A stretch of DNA of 64,000 bases, taken from assembly GCA_002919305.1 (NCBI GenBank), contig PKFB01000021.1:186001-250000 (forward strand), in the 5' to 3' direction. The stretch's first letter is position 1. Each line of letters opens with the position of its first letter. A model generated the notes under the pieces. The model was not told the DNA's origin, did not search any database, and saw only the letters and a list, made by a program, of their open reading frames with translations. Positions 37,840 through 47,116 of this stretch are shown here, piece by piece. The translations under genes and the position numbers were made by a program. This DNA comes from Actinomycetales bacterium (GTDB lineage Bacteria; Actinomycetota; Actinomycetes; Mycobacteriales; Micromonosporaceae).

Positions 37840-37931
37840 CGGAGGCTCCGGGATTTGAACCCGGGAGGGGGCTTTAGACCCCCAACCCGCTTAGCAGGCG
37901 GGCGCCATAGACCGGACTAGGCGAAGCCTCC
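37840..37931 (-). tRNA. tRNA-Ser (anticodon GCT)
   Basis: On the minus strand the acceptor GGAGGCT pairs with AGCCTCC. The anticodon loop is CTGCTAA (GCT). The long variable arm (GGGGGTCTAAAGCCCCC) is typical of serine tRNAs. CCA is not encoded. Confidence 0.95.
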
Positions 37932-38087
37932 TGGTCGGTCCGCTCGCAGACCGACGCGACACGAGAATACAGGGCGCCTTGAGGCAACGGCAAAGAGGTA
38001 ACCTCCCCACTTTCAAAAGTCACTGAAATAACCGCAAAGGTCATCGAATCCCCCACAACTCACAACAGGCCGGTTCCGGGCGTTGAC

Positions 38088-39125
38088 GTGGCCAGTAGCG
38101 CCGCATCGTTAACCTCGCTGCTCATGGGGCGTGATGAGCCGACACCAGCTCACCGGACCGGTGATGTGACAGAAATCTCGTCGTCGACCGCATCTGCCGA
38201 TTCCTCCGTCTCCCTCGGCTCCCAGGCGGACTCGACCGCGCTGACGCAGCGGATCGTCCCTGAGGCGACTCAGCGGCTCGATGGACGCGGCTCGGACGAG
38301 TCGACGCGACGACTCGATCAAACGGCTCCCCTTGACCCGACTCTCGTGGAGTCGACCCGCCGGTTCGAATCAACCGGGTCCGCTGAGGTCTCGCCGGTCG
38401 CTGACGCGTCAGAGGACGTGACCGCGGTGGTACGCGCGGGCGAGGTGTCGGAGCAGCCGGCTGCGCTTCCGACGAGTTTGTGGGACCGGATGCGTCAGGA
38501 TCCGGAGTTCGCCCCGGAGTATCTGGCGTTGGCGGCGGTGGAGCGGTTCGGCCCGCAGGCCGCGGAGTGGGTCGCCGAGATGCGCCGGAATCATCCGACG
38601 ATGACCACGGAGGAGCTGGCCGCCACGGTCCGGAAGCGGTTCGTGTCGATGTCGCGGTACTCGGGTGCCGTGGCGGGGGTGGCGGGAATCGCCGGCGCGG
38701 TGGTGGATGTCGGGGTGCTGGCCTGGAATCAGGCGCGCATGGTGATCTACCTGGCGGCTGTGCACGGCCGGGATCCGCGGGATCGGGAGCGGGCCACGGA
38801 GCTGTTGATGCTGCAGGGGGTCTATGACCTGACCGAGCGGGCTCGGACGGCGCTGGAGGTGGCGGCGGGTCGGGCGCCGGTGCGTGCGCTGTTCACGGGT
38901 ACAGGGGTGACCCGGCTGGCGTTGAAGCTGGCCCGGATGGCGGGGATGCGCATGATCCGCCGAGGGATCGCGAAGGTGGTGCCGGGCGCGGCCGTGGTGT
39001 TCGGGGCCATGGCCAACGCGGGTTCGACGAAACGGCTGGCGGATCGGGCGATCGCGTTCTATCAGGGCCGCGACATAGAACTTCGGCGTGCGGAGCCTGG
39101 CGCCGCCCGGCAGACGGGCTCCTGA
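38088..39125 (+). CDS. EcsC-family-like protein with a Ser/Thr-rich N-terminus
   Basis: The 345-residue protein has a low-complexity N-terminal 120 residues rich in Ser, Thr and Asp with repeated STRRLD/STRRFE-like units, then a helical domain with glycine-rich membrane-like stretches (AVAGVAGIAGAVVDVGVLAWNQARMVIYLAAVHG near 195-228) resembling EcsC-family proteins. GTG at 38088 is used, but ATG at 38124 is also possible; neither has a clear ribosome site. EcsC proteins are linked to membranes, but their function is not settled. Confidence 0.6.
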   Translation: MASSAASLTSLLMGRDEPTPAHRTGDVTEISSSTASADSSVSLGSQADSTALTQRIVPEATQRLDGRGSDESTRRLDQTAPLDPTLVESTRRFESTGSAEVSPVADASEDVTAVVRAGEVSEQPAALPTSLWDRMRQDPEFAPEYLALAAVERFGPQAAEWVAEMRRNHPTMTTEELAATVRKRFVSMSRYSGAVAGVAGIAGAVVDVGVLAWNQARMVIYLAAVHGRDPRDRERATELLMLQGVYDLTERARTALEVAAGRAPVRALFTGTGVTRLALKLARMAGMRMIRRGIAKVVPGAAVVFGAMANAGSTKRLADRAIAFYQGRDIELRRAEPGAARQTGS

Positions 39126-39566
39126 TCTGACGTCCTCGCCGCGCCTGGGTCCCGGTGGGCGCCTCAGTCTGCTCCGGGCGGGGCGCCGCTTGAGTCGGCT
39201 ATCGGTGGGCCGGGACCACCGCGGCGGCCCCGGCCACACACGAGGGGGGACACACGCGACGCCGGGGGCGGGTCCGGCGGTCCAGCCGTCACCTCAAGGC
39301 GACGGACGGGACGTACTGCGCGGTCTCCTCATAGGGGGTGCTTTACGAGTATCCCGGGCGCTCCCGATACGGGTGACGAAATCTCGAATCTTCTTAATCA
39401 GAGTGACGCAGATCTCAGAGAGAGGTCAATTTACACTACTCATTCCAGATCTTCCGGAATCTCGACGCCGTAGGTGATCCAGAACCTTTCGGGCATACGA
39501 TCGGCGTCGGCGCCGCAATGACGCACTCAACGCTCAACCATGATGACCGGCACCATCAGATCGCCT
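39126..39566. other. Gap between convergent genes, no gene seen
   Basis: No coding sequence is recognised here. The left half is very GC-rich and the right half, from about 39380, is AT-richer. No clear terminator stem stands out. Confidence 0.45.
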
Positions 39567-40397
39567 TCAGATCCATGAGACCCGGTCATGAAGTAAGGCA
39601 TATCCGACAAATGCCACGACATCCAGGATGGTATGTGCGACGATCAGCGGCATCGTCCGGCGCGTACGCAGAAAGAAAACCGAGAAGATCACGCCCATGA
39701 TGGCGTTGCCGACGAATCCCCCGAATCCCTGGTAGAGGTGGTACGCGCCGCGCAGCAGTGAACTGCTCGCCACCACGGCGGCGGTCTTGAGCCCCATCTG
39801 TTCCAAGCGGGTGATGAGGTAGCCGACCACCACGACCTCTTCCAACACCGCGTTCTGCGCAGCCGACAGCACCAGGATCGGGACCGCCCACCAGACGTCG
39901 GGAAGCGCGGCGGGGACCACATTGGCGTTCAGGTTGAGGGCGTGGGCGGCCAGGTAGAGCCCGAGTCCGGGGATCCCGATCAGGGCGGCCAGGCCGGCTC
40001 CGGTGCTCAGGTCGAACCAGGGCCGCCGCGTATCGACCCCGATCACCTTCAGCGGTTCGGGACGCAGCATGTAGAGGGCGAGCAGGACGGGCACCAACGC
40101 GAACCCGATGTCAACCAGCTGGTACGCGAGGTCCAGCCAGGGTCGCTCCGGGGCGCGGGAGGCGTTCAAGGTCGCTTGCTGTTCGGAGAGCCGCCCGGGC
40201 GCGGTGAGTCTGGCGAGGAGCGCGAGGAACGAGTAGACCGCCGACGCCCCCAGTGACACTCCGAGCACCAGGAGGACCTCGTCGCGCAGCGCGCGCCGGT
40301 CAGTGGTCGTCGGCTGGGTGGGGACCGGTCGGGTGGCCGCTGGCTGGGTTGTCGGCTGGGTTGTCACGTGATCAGCATGCCAGTGGCCTCGAATCAT
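39567..40397 (-). CDS. CPBP-family intramembrane metalloprotease
   Basis: The 276-residue protein has a Thr/Gln/Pro-rich N-terminus and about eight membrane helices. It carries the three CPBP (Rce1-like/Abi) motifs: a Glu-Glu pair in NAVLEEVVVVGYL (186-187), LLRGAYHLYQG with His220, and HTILD near 258. The residue four after the Glu pair is Gly where Arg is usual. These membrane glutamic proteases cut prenylated or small peptides, often in self-immunity; the substrate here is unknown. Confidence 0.85.
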   Translation of the reverse strand: MIRGHWHADHVTTQPTTQPAATRPVPTQPTTTDRRALRDEVLLVLGVSLGASAVYSFLALLARLTAPGRLSEQQATLNASRAPERPWLDLAYQLVDIGFALVPVLLALYMLRPEPLKVIGVDTRRPWFDLSTGAGLAALIGIPGLGLYLAAHALNLNANVVPAALPDVWWAVPILVLSAAQNAVLEEVVVVGYLITRLEQMGLKTAAVVASSSLLRGAYHLYQGFGGFVGNAIMGVIFSVFFLRTRRTMPLIVAHTILDVVAFVGYALLHDRVSWI

Positions 40398-40735
40398 CCG
40401 TCTTCCCCGGCGCGGCGGCCGTCAGGTAATGGTTCCCGCCTGTCCCGAACCGATCTCATGATCGCGGAGAAGTGGACTGTGAGTGATGTGAGAAACCGTT
40501 CGTAGAGCGCATGCTGGACCGCGGTGATCAGTTCGAGCGATATTTATTTCGGCCACCTTCTCGAAAGGGGGATCGTCGCACACAGTGTGCGATCCGCGCC
40601 TACTTCCCGCCCAGATGATGCTGAGTATTCAGGTTTTCATCAGCGGCCTCACCAACGGGAGGTACGCGAAAAACCTATGGCGGAGTGCGGCGGACAGCGA
40701 CGGCCCCACGACAAGGACTGCACAACGAGGGCATC
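40398..40735. other. Divergent promoter region of CPBP and flavohemoglobin genes
   Basis: No gene is visible. It includes an AT-rich stretch with TATTTA (40541-40546) and the palindrome at 40576-40592. Confidence 0.45.
40576..40592. promoter_or_regulatory. Perfect palindrome upstream of the flavohemoglobin gene
   Basis: TCGCACAC and GTGTGCGA flank one A. It lies about 30 bases after a TATTTA stretch and 144 bases before the flavohemoglobin ATG. It is a candidate operator; the regulator is not known. Confidence 0.45.
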
Positions 40736-41908
40736 ATGACCACCTTGTCTCGATTGTTGAAGGAAAGCTGGTCACTCATCGAAGATCGGGCAGATGCCGT
40801 CGCGAGCTACTTCTACGCTCGGCTGTTCACACGTCACCCGCATTTGCGGGACCTTTTCCCGCTTCAGATGACCTCGCCACGCGAGCGTCTGGTGAAGGCC
40901 CTCGCGTGGCTAGTGCAGAACATGGAGGATCCGGCTCGCGTTGAGGAGTACGCGCGCGGGCTCGGCCGCACCCACCGGCGCTTCCAGGTGCTGCCGGAGC
41001 ACTACCCCCTGGTGCGGGCGGCCCTGCTAGACGCGCTACGGGCGTACGCGGGTGAGTCGTGGACCCGAGAGTACGAGCTGGCCTGGCGCCAGATGTTCGA
41101 CATCATCACGCAGCACATGATCGGAGGCGCCGAGGCGGATGCCGCTGCGGGTCACCCGCCGTTCTGGGACGCTGAGGTGGTCTCTCATCAGCGCCGGACC
41201 GCCGACATCGCAGTGTTTCGCTGCCGCCCGTTTCAGCCGTTTTTCTACCGGGCTGGTCAATACACCTACCTGGAGAGCGCGTACCGACCTCGGCTGTGGC
41301 GCCCCTACTCGATCGCTAACGTGCCCGGCCCGGACAACGAGCTGGAATTCCATGTCCGTGCAGTGGGCGCAGGCTGGTGTTCCAGCGCCCTGGTCTGGAA
41401 GCTCAAGCCGGGTGACGTGGTGCGCCTAGGTCCGGCGCAGGGGACGATGACGCTTGACCGTCAATCCCCGCGGGATGTGGTGTGTGTGGCGGGCGGTACC
41501 GGCCTGGCCCCCATCAAAGCCATCATCGAGGAGCTGGCCTCGTTCCAGCACAACCGTCGGGTAACGGTGTTCGTGGGGGTTCGCCGCCGCGTGGACCTGT
41601 ATGACATTGCCACGCTGCGGCGGTGGGAACAGCAGTTGCCGTGGTTGAGGCTCGTGGTGGGGGTCAGTGACGAGCCGGTGAATGAGCACACGGCGGCTGG
41701 CGAGTCGTTAGGTGAGTCTGGGGCGGCGGGACCGAGTCTGGTACGCGGCGCGATCCCCGATCTGCTGGCCCGGTACGGCTCGTGGAACGCCGACGTGGAT
41801 GTGTTCGTATCGGGCCCGCCGGGTATGGTCCGCGCCACCGTGGATCAGCTCACCGCGCTTCAGGTTCCCGTGTCCCGAATCAAGTACGACCCGTTCGACG
41901 ATGTCTGA
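40736..41908 (+). CDS. Flavohemoglobin-like protein (globin plus FAD/NAD reductase)
   Basis: The 390-residue protein joins a globin (residues about 1-140) to a ferredoxin-reductase-type module. In the globin, Tyr27 in YFYARLF fits the B10 position and His80 in LGRTHRRF fits the proximal haem ligand. The reductase has RPYSIA (FAD) and VAGGTGLAPIKAI (NAD). Such proteins oxidise nitric oxide to nitrate using NADH. ATG at 40736 follows CGAGGG. The globin helices differ from the Hmp type (for example LGRTHRRF in place of KHASLGI), so it is a divergent actinobacterial member. Confidence 0.85.
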   Translation: MTTLSRLLKESWSLIEDRADAVASYFYARLFTRHPHLRDLFPLQMTSPRERLVKALAWLVQNMEDPARVEEYARGLGRTHRRFQVLPEHYPLVRAALLDALRAYAGESWTREYELAWRQMFDIITQHMIGGAEADAAAGHPPFWDAEVVSHQRRTADIAVFRCRPFQPFFYRAGQYTYLESAYRPRLWRPYSIANVPGPDNELEFHVRAVGAGWCSSALVWKLKPGDVVRLGPAQGTMTLDRQSPRDVVCVAGGTGLAPIKAIIEELASFQHNRRVTVFVGVRRRVDLYDIATLRRWEQQLPWLRLVVGVSDEPVNEHTAAGESLGESGAAGPSLVRGAIPDLLARYGSWNADVDVFVSGPPGMVRATVDQLTALQVPVSRIKYDPFDDV

Positions 41909-42334
41909 TGGACGCGACTATCACACTCAAAGTCCAATCCAACCATGGATTTAACAGCGACACGCCAGTGACCCCTGTGAAAATCCATGAGAACTGGAGT
42001 TAAACGAGAGCGTCGCTCATAACTCATCTCATGACCGCCCGGCTCAACGAGCGCGCCGGGCTCTCAATAGCACCTTATCCTCCGCAGACAACGTCCGAAA
42101 TTCTCCTGATTCGTTCCAGAACCATCGCTCAGCGATAACCGCCAACAGCCTCCACCAACACGACACCAACACGAATCGTCTTTTCTCTCCGGCGCCGCGC
42201 CTGAACCCCGCTCACGCTCGTCTTGACCCGTGTCATGAGTGAAGTTGGAGTGATCGTATCCTCACTCTCTCTCTGAGTACTTCTGGGCGGCTTTACTGAA
42301 GCTATCCGGAATGCCACGGTGCGAGGAGGCGGGT
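41909..42334. other. Intergenic region, no gene seen
   Basis: I see no coding sequence with good codon usage or an initiation site. The stretch is AT-richer than the genes around it. Repeated CTCTCT occurs near 42262-42276. Confidence 0.45.
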
Positions 42335-42937
42335 ATGCATTGGGCCCGATCGAACCGTTACCGTCGCGAGTTACTCAGTACCGCCCGGCGCTGTGTGGCC
42401 GCTGGCTGGCCGGTTCTTCCTGGGGCGTGGTGGTCACCGATCAAACGGCGCCATGTCTGCGATATCCCTACGTGTCTGGCGGCCGGACCCCATCCATCCG
42501 TGGGTCCAATTCCTCAGGACACTGACTTGGCTGTGTACGCGTTGTGTCACGAAGAAGCGGTAGTCGATGCCTGGAGTCGACATCCATATTCGATTCTGAT
42601 CCCAACGGGAATCGTGTGTGATGTGGTAGAGGTGCCGGACTCCGCGGCGGCCCGCCTTCTACCCGCGCTGCGACGCGCGCATTTGGTGGGTCCTATCGCT
42701 CGGCATCAGTCTCAACGGTTCATATTCACCACCACCGGCTCGCGATTGGATGTCACCGATCCCTGGTTCGGTCATAACCGGGTGGTTCCGCATGGCCGGG
42801 GTTCCTGGGTGACTATGCCGCCGTCTCTTCTGGATGGCCGGCGGGTTGAATGGCTGATTCCACCGCCACCGCGTCCGCCGTGGCGGTTGCCGGATCGTGA
42901 CGGCGTCCTGGAGGTCCTCACCGCCGCCGTTTCATAA
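42335..42937 (+). CDS. Bifunctional DNA primase/polymerase (prim-pol) N-terminal-type protein
   Basis: The 200-residue protein matches the small stand-alone prim-pol-like proteins of actinomycetes. It has AARCVAAGWPVLPGAW near the start, HVCDIPTCLAAGPHP with two Cys, then SILIPTGIVCDVVEVP and a C-terminal GSWVTMPPS. In full prim-pols an acidic DxD metal site follows the G-rich strand; here the segment reads CDVVEVP, so only part of the site is conserved and activity is uncertain. ATG at 42335 follows AGGAGG. Its stop codon lies inside a tandem repeat. Confidence 0.7.
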   Translation: MHWARSNRYRRELLSTARRCVAAGWPVLPGAWWSPIKRRHVCDIPTCLAAGPHPSVGPIPQDTDLAVYALCHEEAVVDAWSRHPYSILIPTGIVCDVVEVPDSAAARLLPALRRAHLVGPIARHQSQRFIFTTTGSRLDVTDPWFGHNRVVPHGRGSWVTMPPSLLDGRRVEWLIPPPPRPPWRLPDRDGVLEVLTAAVS

Positions 42938-42960
42938 CGATTCATAACGCTTCATAACGA
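42931..42960. repeat. Three tandem copies of a 10-bp unit
   Basis: TTCATAACGA, TTCATAACGC and TTCATAACGA follow each other directly. The first copy contains the TAA stop of the prim-pol gene. Confidence 0.7.
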
Positions 42961-43111
42961 CCAGTTCCGTAACCCCCGGTTTCATGACCGCCGCGTGAAA
43001 CCAGCGCTGACACTCAGCCTCCCCAAGCCGACGCATGGCCCGCTGAACACCGAGGTGCCCAGCACACCGATGAGCGCCGTCGACGCCCAGCCTGGACGGC
43101 CTCGTCGCCGG

Positions 43112-46100
43112 TTACCGCGGACCACCGCCCTCCGGAGACGGTGTTGTCGCGGGCGATGCGGAAGCCGCCGAAGGGTCGGGAGCGGAGTAGAGAGCCGTGG
43201 CCAAGACCTCGGCCAGGTGAAGGACGCGTCTGCCAGCGCGCCGCTCCTTCCCGACCCTTCGGCCCTCTCCGCTGCTTTGCGCGTCCTCGCTCCCTTGATC
43301 CTCTTCAGCTGGCTGTGCCTCTCCGATTCCCCAGGCGATCTGGGTACGGCAACTGAACCCGTCCGCGAGAATCAGCGTGTCCTCGGGCGCGGAACGCACC
43401 GCCGGCAACAGCACGCGCTCCCCCGCTGCCCGCGAGACCGCGACGTGTCCCGGTTCGAATCCGAAGTTGCCGGCCAGGCCGCAGCAACCGGAGTCCAACG
43501 GCTCCACCTGTACCCCGGCGCGCGCCAACAGCACTTGGTCCGGGGCGTACCCCATCACCGCGTGCTGGTGGCAGTGCACCTGGGCGATCGCCCGCCGCCC
43601 CAGGGGATGCAACGGCAACGGCAGCGGTTCCAGCAGCTCCGCCAGGGTGACCACCGATGACGCGACCCGGCGCGCCGCAGGGCCGGGCACCAGATCCGGC
43701 AAGTCGCTTCGCAGCAGCGCGGTGCAGCTGGGTTCCAGCCCGACCACCCGCGCTCCCGCTTCGATCCAGGGCGACAGCACCGAGACGGTACGCCGGGCCA
43801 GCCGCGCCGCCACGCCCAACTGCCCCGTGGACATCCACGTCAGGCCGCAGCAGACCGCCTGGGACGGCACCGTGACCTCAAACCCGGCCGCCTCCAGCAC
43901 CGCCACCGCCGCCCGCCCCACCGCGGGCGTGAAGAACCGCGTGAATGTGTCGGGCCACAGCACCACCCGGGGTCGCTCCCCGGTCCGCCGGACGGGTCGG
44001 TTCCGCCACCAGCGCAGGAAATCCTGGCGTGGCAGGGTCGGGATGTCGCGTTCCGGCGCCACCCCGGCCAAGGTCTTCAGGACACCCGCCGCCCGGGAGC
44101 GAGACACCGCGTTGAACACCCCAGGCGCGTGAGCCGCCAGCCGCAACCAGGCCGGCAACCACCCGAGCGTGTAGTGGGACCGGGGGCGAAGCCGACCCCG
44201 GTAGTGGTGGTGCAGGAACTCCGCCTTGTAGGTGGCCATGTCCACCCCGGCCGGACAGTCCGACAGGCAGCCCTTACAGGCCAGACACAGGTCGAGGGCC
44301 TGGTGCACCTCCTCCGAACGCCACCCGTCGGTGATCAGCTCGCCCCGTGCCATCTCGTACAGCAGCCGGGCGCGTCCCCGAGTGGAGTGCTGCTCCTCAC
44401 CGGTGACCATGTAGCTGGGGCACATCACGCCACCGGATGGACGGCGGCACTTTCCCACCCCCACGCAGCGGCGCAACGCCCGGTCCAGATCGCCCCCGTC
44501 CCGGTGCAGGGCCAGCGTCACCGGCAACCGCCGCTGCGGCTGGGCCGGCGGTTCAAACCGCAGGTCGGCGTCGAGGGGGGCTGGGTCCACCACCACCCCC
44601 GGATTCAGCAGCCCGGTCGGGTCGAAGATCCGTTTGAACTCACCGAACGCTCGCAGCAGCTCCGGCCGGTAGATCCGGCTCAGCAGCTCCGACCGTGCCC
44701 GACCGTCGGAGTGCTCCCCGGAGAGCGATCCGCCGTAGTGGGCGACCAGGTCCGCGGCCTCCTCCAGGAAACGCCGGAATCCTCGGCGGCCGTCGGCGGT
44801 GAGCATGTCGAAATCGATCCGGATGTGGATGCATCCCTCACCGAAGTGGCCGTAGCTGATGCCCCGGCGTCCATGGCGGGCCAGGAGGGCGCGGAAGTCC
44901 CGCAGATAGTCACCCAGCCGCTCGGGAGGCACCGCGGCGTCCTCCCAGCCCGGCCACGCCTCGCCCCCGTCGGGGAGCCGGGTCGCCAACCCGGCGCCGT
45001 CCTCGCGTACCCGCCACAGTTTGCGTTGCTCGACGGTGTCGGCGACGGTACGCGCGCCGGTGACCTGGGTGTGGGTCGCCGCCGTCACGGCCGCGGCCAG
45101 CTCGGCCGCCTCCTGTTCGCTGTCCGCCCCGACCTCCACATACAACCAGGCGCCCGCCTCCGGCAGCGCCACCGCCGGGCGACGCCCGTGCGCGGCGAGC
45201 ACGTCAAACAGCGCCGCGTCGACGCTCTCGATCGCCAACGGCCGCAGCGGTAACAGGTTGGGCACCGCGTCAGCGGCGGCGCAGTCGTCGGGGAACCCGA
45301 GCACCACCAGGTGACGCACCCGGGGCAGCGGGACCAGCTGTACCGTCGCCTCCAGAACCACGGCGCAGGTACCCTCGCTGCCTACCAAGGCTCGGGCCAG
45401 CTGCCCGCCCCGCTCCGGCAGCAGGTGCCCAAGGCCGTAACCGGAGACTTGACGGGTGAAGCCGGAGCCGGTGGGTAGCCCCAGGCGTATGTCCGCCATA
45501 TGCGTCGTCACCAGCCGCCGCGTCGCCGCGTACACCTCCCCTTCCCGTCCGGGGAGCGCGGAGCGGCGTTCGAACTCCTCCAGCGAAGTGGGGCCGACCG
45601 ACAGACGCGTGCCGTCGGCGAGCATCACCGACAGCTCCAACACGTTGTCGGCCGTGGTGCCCCAGGCCAAGGAGTGCGCCCCACAGGCGTTGTTGCCGAT
45701 CATGCCGCCGAGGGTGCAGCGGTTGTGGGTGGATGGGTCGGGCCCGAAGGTCAGGCCGTACGGCGCGGCGGCGGCGCGGAGCGTGTCGAGCACCACCCCG
45801 GGCTCCACCCGGGCGATCCGGCGTTCTGGGTCCAGGGACCGGATCTGGTTCAGGTGCCGAGTGTCCAAGATCACCCCGGGGCCGATCGCGTTGCCCGCCA
45901 CGCTGGTGCCGCCCCCACGTGGCGTAACCGGCACCCCGTGATGCCGGCACACCTGAAGTAACGCTGCGACATCGTCGGCATTCCGGGGAGCGACGACCGC
46001 CAACGGCACCACTCGGTAGTTGGAGGCGTCCTGGGCATACAACGCTCGCGCGCCCGGGGTCAGCCGGACCTCTCCGGGCGCCACGCCAGTCAGATCTCGG

Positions 46101-46159
46101 ACAAAAGTCTCGCTGGCGAACGCGGACGGTGACGCGCTTGTCGACATCACGGTCACCAT
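43112..46159 (-). CDS. FAD-linked oxidase fused to Fe-S domain (D-lactate/glycolate dehydrogenase-like)
   Basis: This 1015-residue protein fuses a GlcD-like FAD half to a GlcF-like iron-sulfur half. The FAD-binding part has VTPRGGGTSVAGNAIG (about 75-90) and NRCTLGGMIGNNACGAHS (about 144-161). The C-terminal half has LCLACKGCLSDCPAGVDM as a 4Fe-4S site and two CCG motifs (AVCCGLTW and SGCCGLAGN) typical of heterodisulfide reductase-like domains. Such enzymes oxidise 2-hydroxy acids such as D-lactate or glycolate and pass electrons to quinone. It is divergent from the siderophore operon and shares its iron box, which suits a protein rich in Fe-S clusters. Confidence 0.85.
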   Translation of the reverse strand: MVTVMSTSASPSAFASETFVRDLTGVAPGEVRLTPGARALYAQDASNYRVVPLAVVAPRNADDVAALLQVCRHHGVPVTPRGGGTSVAGNAIGPGVILDTRHLNQIRSLDPERRIARVEPGVVLDTLRAAAAPYGLTFGPDPSTHNRCTLGGMIGNNACGAHSLAWGTTADNVLELSVMLADGTRLSVGPTSLEEFERRSALPGREGEVYAATRRLVTTHMADIRLGLPTGSGFTRQVSGYGLGHLLPERGGQLARALVGSEGTCAVVLEATVQLVPLPRVRHLVVLGFPDDCAAADAVPNLLPLRPLAIESVDAALFDVLAAHGRRPAVALPEAGAWLYVEVGADSEQEAAELAAAVTAATHTQVTGARTVADTVEQRKLWRVREDGAGLATRLPDGGEAWPGWEDAAVPPERLGDYLRDFRALLARHGRRGISYGHFGEGCIHIRIDFDMLTADGRRGFRRFLEEAADLVAHYGGSLSGEHSDGRARSELLSRIYRPELLRAFGEFKRIFDPTGLLNPGVVVDPAPLDADLRFEPPAQPQRRLPVTLALHRDGGDLDRALRRCVGVGKCRRPSGGVMCPSYMVTGEEQHSTRGRARLLYEMARGELITDGWRSEEVHQALDLCLACKGCLSDCPAGVDMATYKAEFLHHHYRGRLRPRSHYTLGWLPAWLRLAAHAPGVFNAVSRSRAAGVLKTLAGVAPERDIPTLPRQDFLRWWRNRPVRRTGERPRVVLWPDTFTRFFTPAVGRAAVAVLEAAGFEVTVPSQAVCCGLTWMSTGQLGVAARLARRTVSVLSPWIEAGARVVGLEPSCTALLRSDLPDLVPGPAARRVASSVVTLAELLEPLPLPLHPLGRRAIAQVHCHQHAVMGYAPDQVLLARAGVQVEPLDSGCCGLAGNFGFEPGHVAVSRAAGERVLLPAVRSAPEDTLILADGFSCRTQIAWGIGEAQPAEEDQGSEDAQSSGEGRRVGKERRAGRRVLHLAEVLATALYSAPDPSAASASPATTPSPEGGGPR

Positions 46160-46195
46160 ACCGACCCGGGCTTTGGATAGCCTGACCTCAGTAGT

Positions 46196-46214
46196 TAAGG
46201 TAAGCCGACCCTAA
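46196..46214. promoter_or_regulatory. IdeR/DmdR-type iron box
   Basis: The 19-base site TAAGGTAAGCCGACCCTAA matches about 14 of 19 positions of the actinobacterial iron-box consensus. It lies 20 bases before the siderophore ATPase gene and 36 bases before the divergent dehydrogenase gene. Confidence 0.65.
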
Positions 46215-46234
46215 CTTCGGACGGAGGTGCCGAG

Positions 46235-47074
46235 ATGGCGCGACCCGTGGCTCGTGACGGTTCGCAATCGCCCGTCACCGATGGCGCGCTTCCCCTCGTC
46301 GCCGACGGCCTCAGCGTTGGGCACGGCGGCTCCCCAGTGCTGACCGACATCAGCCTGTCGTTGTCCCCCGGCACCGTCACCGTCCTGGTAGGACCCAACG
46401 GCTGCGGTAAGTCCACTCTGCTGCGTACTCTCGCCGGCCTGTTGCCTGCCCTGGCGGGCACGATCCGTGTCGAGGGCGACCCGATCGGTCGGCTCTCCCG
46501 ACGCGAACTGTCCCGTCGGCTCGCCTTCCTACCCCAGACTCCGTTGGTCCCGGCGGGCCTCACCGTCGCGGAGCTGGTCAGGCATGGTCGGTACGCCCAC
46601 CGTGGGCCGTTCGCCCGTCACACCGACGCCGACCGGGAGGCCATCGCCTGGGCGTTGGAGGTGACCGACGCTCTGCCGTTGGCCGACCGACGGCTGGACG
46701 AACTGTCCGGTGGGGAGCGGCAGCGAGCCTGGCTGGCCACCGTGCTCGCCCAGCGAACGGGTGTCCTGCTGCTCGACGAACCGACCACCTACCTGGACCT
46801 CAAGCATCAATTCGAGGTGCTGGAAGTGGTGCGCCGGCTGGCCCGGGAACACGGCATGGCGTGCGGCCTGGTGCTGCACGACCTGGGGCAGGCCGCCGCG
46901 TACGCCGACCGGGTGATCGTCACCTCCGGCGGCACGATCCTCGCGGCGGGACCCGCCGAAGAGGTTCTCACCTCCGAGACGATCGACAAAGCCTTCGGCC
47001 TCGACGTCTCCGTCATCCGCGATCCCGAAAGCGGGATGCTCGCCTGTTTCCCCCGCGCCAAAGCCCGGGCCTGA
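46235..47074 (+). CDS. Iron-siderophore ABC transporter ATP-binding protein
   Basis: The 279-residue protein is a FecE/FepC-type ATPase with Walker A GPNGCGKS (53-60), signature LSGGE (157-161) and Walker B LLLDEPTTYLD (178-188), where the TYLDLKHQ ending is the hallmark of iron-siderophore importers. GGAGGTG precedes the ATG. It heads an operon with a binding lipoprotein, a double permease and a reductase, behind an iron box, so it should be expressed when iron is low. Confidence 0.9.
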   Translation: MARPVARDGSQSPVTDGALPLVADGLSVGHGGSPVLTDISLSLSPGTVTVLVGPNGCGKSTLLRTLAGLLPALAGTIRVEGDPIGRLSRRELSRRLAFLPQTPLVPAGLTVAELVRHGRYAHRGPFARHTDADREAIAWALEVTDALPLADRRLDELSGGERQRAWLATVLAQRTGVLLLDEPTTYLDLKHQFEVLEVVRRLAREHGMACGLVLHDLGQAAAYADRVIVTSGGTILAAGPAEEVLTSETIDKAFGLDVSVIRDPESGMLACFPRAKARA

Positions 47075-47116
47075 CAGTCCGTTCACACCAACCGTTAAAT
47101 CCGTTGAGGGAGAAAT

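Noticed and set aside
44129..45253. 374-codon open frame antisense to the FAD/Fe-S dehydrogenase
   Set aside because: Shadow frame with no motif; the dehydrogenase has the expected FAD and cluster motifs.
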